From the NCBI RefSeq assembly GCF_030463535.1, contig NC_132892.1:33658932-33722931 (forward strand): DNA of 64,000 nt, given 5' to 3'. Positions within the stretch are counted from its first letter, which is position 1; each line of letters begins with the position of its first letter. The stretch is from Salminus brasiliensis. Taxonomy: Eukaryota; Chordata; Actinopteri; Characiformes; Bryconidae. Both the position numbers and the translations under genes were made by a program. The notes under the pieces are model-generated. The model worked only from the letters and a program-made list of their open reading frames with translations, had not been told where the DNA came from and made no database searches. Positions 22,936 through 33,760 of the stretch are shown one piece after another.

Positions 22936-23149
22936 AAAGCGAAGGCTGTCCACTGCTCTGGGTACATGTGCTCACGGTATCACTGTGTGCATGTTTGTGT
23001 TCACTGCATGGAATGTGGTTGTCATTGTGGCTTACCTTCATCTATGAAACCTGAAAAAGAAAACATGAAAATGTAGCAAACTCTTTCTGAATATTTCCTG
23101 TTGTTTGCAAACTGGTTTGCACTGCTGTCTCAGACATATTGGCTGGTAG

Positions 23150-23155
23150 AATAAA
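23150..23155 (+). terminator. Candidate poly(A) signal, gene 2
   Basis: AATAAA about 500 bp after the gene 2 stop; conserved at 39412 after gene 3. Confidence 0.45.
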
Positions 23156-23159
23156 AATG

Positions 23160-24287
23160 TAGGCAAAAAGGCTGGACTCAGGAATTGTTGAACTTCTCAA
23201 AGAGAAGCCTAATTAAGTTTTCATTTCTACCCTGTGTGCAATCTCAAAGCAAGTGAAATCCTGCCTTTGTTACCTTGTTGTTACTTTGATATCTAGCTAT
23301 GAGTTCAGTATTGTTGACCATTTGTGTTGCACATACATTATTGTAGAAGCACTGTACAGTTTATTTCATTGTTAAGCTAAAATGGAGTGAAATCTGGTGG
23401 GTTAGAAAAGAGCTGTTTTGAGTTGTCCAAGTTGAGTTGTCTGGAAAACACCTGATTAGATTCTACTTCGAGAGGTCAAACAAAATGCAGGCCCATTGTC
23501 TTATGTTTAAGCATAACGTCTTGTTAATTTGTGTTTGTTTAATTAATTTATTTGTGTGTTTACATAATCTCCTTACTTTGTGAAACATTTTGAAAGTTTT
23601 TTTTTTATAAATTGTGTTAATGCTGGAATTAATACAGTTTTAAGTTCTAAGTGGTCATTTTGATGCTGTTTGGTGTTGCTATAGTGCTGCTAGGCAGTAG
23701 CATTCTCATGTCCTTCAATTATGTGATATAGAAATATACTCCACTATCAATGAAACCACTGAATTAACCACATATTGCACCACCTTCCTTAGCAAAGCCT
23801 AAACAACTCACCCACCCTAATGGTTTCTCCACATTATCAGTAGAGCCTAATCCAGGGGTTATCCCAGGTAGGAGTCAACAACAACAACAACAACAACAAC
23901 AACCCAGTACCTGTGTCCTATGTTGAATTAGGAAACCTGATGAATACATAGCAATTTATGAAAGTAAACAAATCTGATATTTTAGAACTTCTGGTTCTAG
24001 TTCAAGTTTTACATTTCATATACTGGATACTGAGATCAAATAACATGTGAGCATGTTTGGCTACTCAAAATCCAGTCATCATTACTGCATGCTGTGTCAC
24101 CACAAGACATAATGAACCCAAGACTTAATGAATCTTTAATTGAAAGTCTGGATTGGACTTGTTACCTTGATATCTGGCTATTAGCTCAGACTTCTCGACT
24201 ACCTTTGTTATTCAAACATGATTTTGTTATCACTGAACAGTTTTTACTAGTTTTGGTTTTGATCATGAGGTGTTAGATTTTAAAGAA
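23160..24287. other. C to A intergenic region
   Basis: Paralogous 3' flank repeated twice: the block at 23206-23330 (aagcctaattaag...ttaccttgttgttac) is echoed in diverged form at 24090-24200. This means an extra gene slot once lay between C and A. It holds an (AAC)n tract (23878-23903) and a relic tail exon (23710-23860). No intact gene. Confidence 0.55.
23710..23860 (+). pseudogene. Relic tail exon of a lost paralogue (D)
   Basis: tccttcaattatgtgatatagaaatatactccactatcaatgaa... matches the last exon and start of the 3' UTR of C/B' genes: an IYSTINETTELTT-like reading, then ccttagcaaagcctaaacaa and actcacccaccctaatggtt. It lacks an acceptor and the DDCIYQ start. A second copy lies at 39970-40110. 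Confidence 0.55.
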
Positions 24288-24700
24288 GTTCCCCTCTTTT
24301 TCCTCCAAACATAACAATGGTCATTATGGCCAAACAGTTAAATTTTAGTTTTGTCAGACCACAGGACATCCCTCCAAAAAGTTATCTGGCTTTTTTTTGT
24401 TATTTCTTTTGGAGTAATGGCTTCTTCCTGGCAGAGTGGCCTTTCATCCCATGTGGATACAGTCCTCGTTTCAATGTGGATAATGACCCACTCTTACCAG
24501 CTTCAGCCAGCATCTTCACAAGGTCTTTTGCTTTTGTTCTTGGACTGATAGGCTTATTTCAGACCAAAGCACATTCATCTCTGGGACACAGAACCTGTCT
24601 CCTTCCTGAGTGGTATGAAGGCTGGACATTCCCATCTTGTTTGTACTTCTGTATAATTGTTTGTACAGATGAACGAGGCACCTTCAGTCAGTGAGGAATT
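24288..24700 (-). mobile_element. Tc1/mariner relic, truncated in unit 2
   Basis: Corresponds to 967-1372 and 41709-42115. The left side joins abruptly at aaagaa|gttcccctct; the sequence present at 40546-41708 in unit 3 is missing here, so this copy lost about 1.16 kb including the A-slot upstream flank and box. Confidence 0.8.
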
Positions 24701-24814
24701 TATCACCCTTCATCCAGATCTAATACATAAACTATCATACACAAATATTGTATGATTCATAAACATAAATAACATTTTTTTTATTTTAATCCAAATCATT
24801 GTTTATCATTAAAG

Positions 24815-25807
24815 AGAAATCACAGCAACCAGTAACTTTATCCAATTCATCAACGTCAAACAAAACTTCACAGAAAACAAAAGCTATCACATCTTCAACA
24901 TCTAAAACCATCACGAATGCATCACTTAGAACAGAAACACCTACAGGTAAAACACACACTGCACAACTCCTGATACTCGGTAATTCAAGATCCAGGCATT
25001 CAGCTATGGCCATTTTATGCAGTTTACTACCAATAAAACCAACCACACCTCTATCCCTCCATCCATACAAGCTAAATTAATCCCTGACAGAGGCAACTGC
25101 ACTTTAATTGCATTTCTCAGCAATTTGAACCCAGTAATTAAGCTTGTCCTCATTTATTTGCTTTACAAACTATTTGCCTCCACAAAACATCAAACTAAAG
25201 ATGGGAATGTTCAGATCTAAGAGAAAATATACATGAAGCACATGCTTTTGTTAACAATACATACCAGGAATAACTGTAATCTGTAATCTGTAAATTATAC
25301 ATTCATTACAGGACAAGATCAACCAGTAAGGTCATCAATCTCACCACAAAGAACCTCAAATCCACTTAGCACAGAAGTCACCTCCTCCTCAACGTCTAAA
25401 AGTACAGTAACCTCTTCATTTAACTGACACTGAAAATGTTTTTTATAGTATATAGAATGGTAAATTAATATAACTCTTAATGTGCTACAAAGAGTTATTT
25501 GAGTAAGGCTACGAGGAACCATTTTTGTGAAAATGTATATGAAGAACTATAAAATTACATTGGTTTCTTTAAACTTGTAAATGGTGCTCCATTCAGAAAC
25601 AGTTCTTCACAGAACTAAAACTGGTTCTTCTACAGCATTACTCAAAGAATCCTTTGCATTACCTTCATTCAAATATACCATGTGTTTCCTTTAGCTCCAG
25701 ATGTTCTTCCACAGTCCTCAACACCTATCAGTTTACCAACCACAAAACCAATAACACTCTCAACTTCTAAAACCACATTGTCTTCCTCCTCTGCTGCAGG
25801 TGATTAT

Positions 25808-25872
<65 letters not shown>

Positions 25873-27635
25873 CAATGAATCAAAAAGGTGTCACTCTCAT
25901 TGTCAGATACAATTCTGTATGTTCAGGGGTAGCACATCCAGCTTCCTCTGTGATCACCATCCTGGCTGTGATTCTGATGCTGGTTCTGATTGGACTCTTA
26001 TTCTTCACAGTCACTCTCAGAAAGAGAAGGAACACTCAAGGTACCACCAAACCTATAAACATAACAGACACACCCATGCATACTAGTTTACACACATGGC
26101 AGGGACAGTGGTGTTTCACTATATGCGTAGTGCTTAGAGCAATGGCTGCAGGTCAGAGGGCTGTGGGTTCAATACCCATGTCTGCTAAACTGCCACTGTT
26201 GGGCTCTTTAGCAAGGCTCTTATCCTCTTTGCTCCAGGGGTGCTGCAGCATGGTCACCCCTGAGCTCTAAGCTGTCTAGCTTGTCTAGTAGAGGAGATTT
26301 GCTGATAGAATTGGACTCTCTGAAGCAGATAAACATGAACCTACTGGCACAACGCCTAATGCCAGGTGTGGGCTACAGAGGTATAAAATCCCCTCAGCAT
26401 TGAGCTGTAGAGATGGGGAATGATGGAGCTTCATTTAAATACTTTTGGGATGAGCTGGAGAGTTGCATTCAGCAAACAACTAATTAGGAGGTGTCCCAAT
26501 ACTTTTCACATAGTTCATATAGTGTATAATGACTGGTCCTAGTAGAGAAATACTACAATACTACAGTAAAGTACAAAAGTAGAAATACTGTTAGCATGTG
26601 TTTCCTCTGAGACACGTGATCATAGACTCACTGCTTATATGGCTATGTCACTAACAAACAGTAGACTTTACTTGGGCCACCCTTGTCTGCTTAATCTTCA
26701 AGATGTTTGCTCATGTTAGAAGCTTTAGCTGTTGGTGCAGAAAATAGTTCACTAGGCCCCAGTGGACAATGATGTACATATGCTGCCACTTGCTGGCTGT
26801 ACATGAAAAGGATAGCTAGAGTAAGACCAGACTGGGAACATGTTCTCAAATTAATCTCACAACCTGCTTATTTCTTTTTGAAATCACTGATGTCATTAAT
26901 ATCATATTTATACATCACATACATCAGTGTTTTAATGTTAGGAAATTGTTTTTGCTTAGATCCAGCATCAACCCAGGACCAGTCCATCAGAGACTCTTTA
27001 AACAACTCCAAGGTGAGTCATGACCTGGAGTGGCTGACTTCACATGTATTGGAGGAGGCATGAGCTTGTCCACACTTTCCTATTGTCAGGAGCAAAGAAA
27101 GTGATAGTGGAGTCCTAGTGAGTGGGAGGGTTTATTGGTTCAACTAAATTGGAGAGAAAATTGGGTTTAAACAAAAACACTAGTAAAATGTTATATAATG
27201 AATACCAGTCTTGCTGAGACCACTTCAAACCTCTCTAACCGATTGATGATCCAAACAATGTGTTTATTGATTTTCTAAAACTTCTGTTCTCAGATTTCCC
27301 ATACAGTCTGTGACTATGAGGAGATTAAAGACCCCAGATGTCTTCCTGCCTCAGAAACTGGAGTTTCCACTGTCTACTCTACTGTCCACCTGCCCACAGA
27401 CCCCTTAAATACTACTCAAACTGTGTATGACCATGTTCAGCTGCCCACAAGCCCCTGTAATGTTTCAAATCCTGTTTATTCTACACTGCCCCAGCATTCC
27501 TCTGTGAAATCTGCTGAAGATCCAGCTTACGCCACTGTCAATTTCTGCAAGAATGATGCTGTTACAACAGCAACAACCAACAAGGAGGACTCATGTGACT
27601 ATGCTACTGTCAAACATGTTAGCGGAAGTGGCTAG
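24815..27635 (+). CDS. A2: headless stalk-TM-ITSM receptor cassette
   Basis: Exons 24815-24946, 25312-25401, 25695-25799 (Ser/Thr stalk), 25927-26040 (TM), 26960-27012, and 27294-27635 (tail, TAG). All six are open and in the same phases as A1. The juxtamembrane sequence is LRKRR instead of LIKRR. Tail motifs: CDYEEI, TVYSTV and TVYDHV (both TxYxxV), PVYSTL, PAYATV, CDYATV. No leader or Ig exon lies between the stop of gene 2 (22654) and this cassette. Gene 2 stalk donors are phase 1, as are the A2 acceptors, so skipping the gene 2 TM and tail would join the head of gene 2 to this tail in frame. Whether that happens needs transcript data. Confidence 0.7.
25813..25871. repeat. (CA)n microsatellite, A2
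   Basis: Pure CA tract, 13 bp after the donor of the third stalk exon. Confidence 0.95.
26101..26270 (+). mobile_element. tRNA-derived SINE relic, A2
   Basis: Duplicate of 2731-2900. Confidence 0.7.
26290..26526. mobile_element. Tc1/mariner-type MITE fragment, A2
   Basis: Duplicate of 2925-3156. Confidence 0.6.
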
Positions 27636-27949
27636 GTTAGCATATAGCCTTTTTATTCAGGTCCATTTCCACCAAAATCAGAGCTGAGTGTTCAGTTTCA
27701 CACACACAAGCTTTTATTCAGAAGAGTGTAAATGTGTGTTTTGATTTAGATGGGTAAATATTGTGGATGACTTTGGATGTGGTGAAAACTGTTCTGTCTG
27801 TCGACACAAATCACTGCTGTTGAGAACCATGTATCTCCATTTTTGCTGTTTTTCACTGATTAACACAATGGAAATCTGGCTATTTACATTTTGTCAAACT
27901 TTCAGGAACAATTGACCAATAGAAACACTCCAAAATTACTTGGAATAAA

Positions 27950-28916
27950 GTATATTCACATTAACTTCCATTTAGAGTTAATAGGAATTTTTACTTCTCC
28001 AGTAAAGTGGATGTTTTGGAGAGGTTTTTTTTTTTGTCACAGCAACAATGTGCTCTTCTTTGTTTGCTATGTTGTTATATAAGTGTAGGCATATTTTTGT
28101 GTTATATATTTTAACGTAGCTGAAAATGAAAAAAAAAAAGTATTCTTAATTGTATTCCTATGAACAATTAAATCATATAAGTGTTTATAGTGTTTTTCAA
28201 ACATTTCCCTAGTGAGTCAATGTGGACAAATAAGTTTAGAGCTGTTTTCACAATTGTATTCTTATATGGACATAACTTAGGGCATTTCTCTCTCATACTG
28301 TAGAACATCTTCTTGTTGTAACAATGTTTCCTATAGATGGCAGTAAATGTACCTCACCTCAGACCAAAACACAACTGGGGACAAAATACTAACTATGGGT
28401 ACCACTTTATAATAAGACTGTCTTTATAAAGGAGTTATGAACAATGTTTTAACAATGTTATTCACGTGGTCAAACACATTAGTGAGCAGGATCAAGGATC
28501 AAGATAGTTGTAAAAGTCAAAAGGGCTGCACTGTTGGAGAGAGGATGAGGGGTCCCTCATGTTTACTATACCAGAGTGTTTTAAAATAACAGCTATTAAG
28601 ATAAAAAAAGATCAAACTAATGAAATCAATGGATACCATCATTGCATCCAGGATGACTTTAGTAATTAAAATGTTCACTGTGAGCTAAATATCACATTTA
28701 TGTTACATAGGTTTCTGCTTATTTGTGTGTTTAAAGCACATATGAATGCAGTATATTAAAAAAGGCTATTAGAAATGTATGTAGAGTGATTTTTAGAGTG
28801 TTTTAGAGTATACAGAGCTAGAAAGTTCTAAAAATACAGGCTGTGGTTTTCGTTCTAGAGTAGTGGAAATAGTGGTTCATTATGTTACATTATTACATTA
28901 TTTTAAGTGTCTACAT
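27950..28916. other. B-slot upstream flank, unit 2
   Basis: Duplicate of 4580-5548; no gene seen. Confidence 0.5.
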
Positions 28917-30707
28917 GATCAGACTGGGAAAGTTTATACCACACAGATCAAGCTCACAGTTACTGGTGAGTAGATCTTTCAGGATTCATTATTTGTGTGT
29001 AGAGAGAAAAGGTGTCATATTACTTATGTAGAGGAGGTAGATAGAGGTAGATATACCTAATAGAGGAGGTAGATTTGCATTTAGTGATGGAGGTGGGGCA
29101 GGTTTTGCTTATGGCCCCAGGAAAGCCAAGTTGTAGTGAAGCACAGGTTGTAGTGATCTATAATAAGACAAGATAAAGTAATAATGAAGGTATTTTTAAA
29201 AAAAGAGTGAATGAATGAGGTATGGGTGAGTGTAAATGTGGTGTCACGACTTCAAGGGCATAGGACTGGTGGGGACATTTAAGTTGTCCACAGGTAGCTG
29301 AGACATTTTCATTTATGATAGATTTCTGACTGCAATTTAATGTCACCTACAACCTTTATTTATAGCTATGGTGGCCAACACACTCGTACAGTTTTTGTTT
29401 CTGTCAGTATGTTTGTGAGACAACAATTACACAATTGTGATTATGTTAACATCACAGTTTTTATCACTGCTTTCTGTTCCGCTGCAGGATAAAACAGCTA
29501 AACAAGTCAATATTTAAATGAGGTTGTTTTTTTTCACTCGTTTCTATAACAAATACATTGACTAGCCCCTGCTGGCTGTTATTTCTTAATTAAAGTTACT
29601 GCAAGGGACCTTTCAGTAGTCACAGGATATTGGTATGGACATGTCCCTACTCAATTATATGACCTTGCTCATTCGTATCAGGTCAATCCAAGGACATAGC
29701 AAACTTAGCAAAGAATGATTCAACTAAACAGAACATAGGCCACCACTGCTCCTGTTGTCATGGTTTGGTGACCGTTTAGGCCGCGTTGCTATGCACTGTG
29801 GTTTGGTGAGTGTGAAGTATTTCCCTTTTCCATCTGCAGAGTGCCTCTTTAATAAGCTCACTAGAGGGCAAGTCTACTTTTTGCAACTGAGTGTTAAATT
29901 CTTTACTAAAATGTTCAAAATCAAAGGTCTTAGGTGATTTTTTTTTTACACTCATTGTTTGTGTGGTAATGTTTTGGCTGATCAGTGTGTATGTCAAGTG
30001 TAACTGAATTATATTTTTGACACAAGCATCTATATACAACAGACAGACTGCATTTAGAGAAATGTAATAATGTTTTATATTCTTATTAGCTGTTCTGGAG
30101 AGGAACATTTAGAAATTTCAGAGAATACCACACTGTATTCAAATATCCCTCTAGTGGATATAATGTAAAAACCTGTACATGTACAGAACCACACATACAT
30201 TCAAACTAAACTAAAGTCATGAAAGAGAACTCTGTTTATGCAAATCTTTGGACTTTAGTTGGATGAGAAATTGTCAGTGATAAATTGGACACTGAATCTG
30301 TAAATATAATACTGTAAAAAAAAATACTGTAAAACCTCTTTCTGTCAGATTGAGATTAATGGTCTAGTCTCTACATTTTCTTTAGACCTTCTCATTTACA
30401 TCACTGGAGGATTGGTCATCATGTTGATTGCTTATCTGGTTGCAAAAGCAGCACTTTACAAGCACAAGAAAGTGTATAATATAATACAATTTATCTGGAG
30501 GTGGGTGTCTTATGATCACTGCTACTTTATCTCCCTTTATCTCCCTCTATCTCCCTGTCCAAATCCCTGACTTTTCATTATTGCTATTTCCTTCATAGTG
30601 ATACTGATGCAAGTTCCTCCTTCGGATGACTGCATCTACCAGGGGATCGATGAACAACAGCAGGGGCCTACTGATTTAACCTTGTACTGCACTACTACCC
30701 TACCTTA
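28917..30707 (+). pseudogene. B2: decayed receptor gene
   Basis: Further decayed than B1. The D2 remnant (28917-28965) has an extra internal deletion. The TM exon starts at 30386 and reads LVIMLIAYLVAKAALYKHKK with the Lys of B' genes. A deletion then removes the old donor and first tail exon, and the frame runs on through intron sequence (VYNIIQFIWRW...) to a stop. The last tail exon relic ends at 30707 (DDCIYQGIDEQQQG). There is no head, so it is not expected to make a receptor. Confidence 0.75.
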
Positions 30708-31830
30708 GCAAAGCCCAAACAATTCATCCACTCTACTGGTTATTCCACATAGATTATCTATCAGTAAAGCCAAAACTACCAACCAGCATCTTTCACAGTG
30801 TTAACTACACCCTGCCTCAACCCACATCATATAAATCCATTTGTGAGTTAGATGAGGCATGATTGGGAGAGGAAATGGTGAAACTGGGCAGGTGAGTGTT
30901 TGTTTTTCCAGAAATTAAATAAAAAAACCCTGATCTACTAATTGATGATCCTGTGGTAGCTCAGTGGTTAGAGCACTGTTCAGGACAGGGTTATGGAGTT
31001 AATATCCAGGTTTGCTAAGCTGTCACAGTTGGGTGTAAAAAGACTGTAATCAGGAATTGTTCTTAAAGAGAAGCCTAATTAGGTCTTCATTGCTACATGT
31101 GTGCCACTGCAAGTCATACTGAAATCTTGGCCTTATTACCTTGTTGTTACCCTGATAGTCTGACTATTAGTTCAGTAATGTTGGCTGTGTTTGTGGAAGT
31201 GGGAGTGGGATCTGGTGCATCAGAAGAGTACTGCCCAAGTGTGCATCTGAAAAACACTGGAGTAGATTCTACTTTACTGTCATATTTCAGACAGGCCAAA
31301 CAGAAAGTTGTTTATATTTTCATTTACTTTAAGGGGTCTTAAAATGCAGGCCTATTTTCTCACGTTTAATGTGCAAAGTGTACATTTAAATTAGTACATT
31401 TTCTTTTCTTTATTTTAACTTAATATTTTATTTTGTGCAACATAATTAACTTCATGTGTACGATAAACATATTAAAAACCTTTTATGAATTGCCTTTTTT
31501 AATATTTCTGAATGTATTAACCACATTATAGCTTTGTGCTAAGTAGAGACATGCTATTTGACCATGCATCACAGATCATAAAAATGATATACAAAATGTG
31601 TTTATTTATTTTGCAAATGTGTGCACTTGAGACAAGGGAATCAATAGGCATACCTTTAATTACACTTGAAAACATCTGCAGTCCATGGTTTAACATAATA
31701 TATAAAAAAGTGCTGTTTTAAAGATATCAAAAATATCATAATTACTAGAGCTGTTTGCATTTTGCAGCACAAATATCAAGATTTGCTGAATATTCTGTAA
31801 TTTTATTGATTTATCTATTTTCATGACATT
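30708..31830. other. B2 to gene 3 intergenic flank
   Basis: Duplicate of 7503-8588, with a SINE head at 30951-31035. No gene seen. Confidence 0.6.
30951..31035 (+). mobile_element. SINE head relic
   Basis: Same truncated head as at 7708. Confidence 0.55.
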
Positions 31831-32228
31831 TGTTAATGTGTGACACTCCGTCCAGCCACCAGAGGTCCCTGTCCACAGAATTCCCCAGCAACGGCATCAG
31901 TCACTTACACCTGACCGTAATATCCTAATCAGTCTCTCACTCTCTTTGAGAAGCATTGCCAGTTTTCCTTGCTGCAATACTAATTGGTCTCAATTGTGTT
32001 GATTTGTTGTCTTGTTATTTAGATCCCTGCCTGCCTTGTGACCTTGGATGTTTGGACCGTGTTTTTGGGCTATTTTGCTTTGGATTTATTGTTGCTCCTT
32101 TTGGCCTCTGACCCCTTTTTGCCCTGCCTTTGACAACATTTACTTGGATTGTGATTTTGTGTAACTTTGCATGTGTTATTAAACCTGCTTATAGATTCTA
32201 CAAACCTGCCTGGGTCTGCATTGTTACA
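31831..32228. mobile_element. Solo LTR, copy 3
   Basis: 398 bp, orthologous to 8589-8986; ACATT at 31826-31830 and directly after the end. Confidence 0.75.
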
Positions 32229-32233
32229 ACATT

Positions 32234-33312
32234 AATCCCATACGTTAAAGCAAAACATAATTAAGAAAGATCTCTATTTAAATGTGTAAGTTGGATCTAA
32301 ATTGTGGAAACCACATTGAGAACAGTTTTTAGGTCCGCAGGCTAGATCAAATCAAATCACTTTAGCGGTCACATCACATTGCACAGGTTTAAGGGCGAGT
32401 GGAAAACTTGGGTGCATCGCCCCTTACTGTAGTACAAAAAAAGAACACATATTTACACAACAGATATACTGCATATTTATACATGTACATGTACTATACA
32501 TGTACACTATTTACAATATTACAATATTTGCAAAAGACCCTGATTGGGTGTGAGTTCAGGTGTAATGTGGGTGGGGAAAAGCCTTTGTGGGTGCAGTGTG
32601 ACTGTGCATAGGGTTTCCAGTCATATGTGCAGGGTGCAGAGTGTGTTAGTATGAGGAGGAGGTGTGATTAAGTCCACAGTCTATAAGCTATTGTTCATTC
32701 AGCAGCCTAATTGCTTGAGGAAAAATCAGGTCGGCACCCCACTGACTGTTTACCACTGCTGGTCCCCCTTTTGGACCACCCAGATTAATGTCATGTGTAC
32801 AAGATCTAAATAGTACTTGATCTCATTAAGATTTTAAAAGCAAATAAATGCTTTTTATTTCAGGAATTAAACTAAAACTAATCTAACAAACTGAGAGAAA
32901 ATAATAATGACAAGGTTTGATATGAAATGATTCATTTGAAAATGCTGCTGAAACTGAACATTCGGTATTAAACCAGTTCATGAATATTAAATAAGAAAAG
33001 TAAGAAAAAAGGGAAATCAGTAAAGTGGTCTGTTGGTGGAAAATGAGGGACGAAAGGTGAAATTTTGTCACACACTGCTTTACCACCACGAGCTGTACAG
33101 AAAACACAGAGCAATATTTCAATGTACAGGCAGGTTTACCATAAGTCGGCCAAGAGTGGTTCAATATCAAGGACAACAGAAGAATAATAATTGTGTTTAT
33201 GTGTGAAGGAAGCGGAAGATATATGTTCCCATGTCAACATTAGAGCTACATTAAAGAGACCAGATAAAAATACTAATTAATACTACAGGACTGTTTTCCT
33301 GTATGTGTGGCA
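32234..33312. other. Upstream flank of gene 3
   Basis: Paralogous to 8992-10066; no gene seen. Confidence 0.5.
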
Positions 33313-33332
33313 CTCTAGATGGCAGTAGAGAT
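33313..33332 (+). promoter_or_regulatory. CTCF-like box upstream of gene 3
   Basis: ctctagatggcagtagagat, 448 bp before the ATG. Confidence 0.35.
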
Positions 33333-33687
33333 GAACTACTAAAAGAGGGAAGTCAAGCAGAGAACAGTACATGCAGTATACAGTACAGTACAGTATACAG
33401 TAAAAGTCTAGGAGCAGTGTGTAGTAAAATAGTAGTTCTGAAAAACAGTGATGGGTCAAAGGATGAGAAACAGAGTGAAGACTTCATGATCATTTGATCA
33501 ACTGTGTAGAGAAAGTATGTTAAAGGTTACAGCAACTGACTGATTACTGTTGCTGTAACTAGTTCACAACATGGTGAGCAAAGAGATCTCTCTCTGTGCA
33601 AAAGGGAAATGGGCGTCCTCATGATTCTGCTTAGCTGAACCACAAGCTGATAAACAGACTAAAACTTACCACAGACCCACAAGCAGA

Positions 33688-33697
33688 GAAAGAGAAA
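33688..33697 (+). promoter_or_regulatory. IRF/ISRE-like element, gene 3
   Basis: GAAAGAGAAA (GAAANNGAAA), 64 bp before the ATG. Confidence 0.35.
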
Positions 33698-33760
33698 TGG
33701 TCAACTAAACTGCTAACAGTCTTTTGATGTTGGTCTGGATAAAATGCACTTCAAACTAAC

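Noticed and set aside
25682-26086. Long frames rich in His-Thr repeats around the CA tract (also 2341, 43174, 43214)
   Set aside because: They are translations of the (CA)n microsatellite plus out-of-frame exon parts; the real stalk and TM exons are in different frames joined by splicing.
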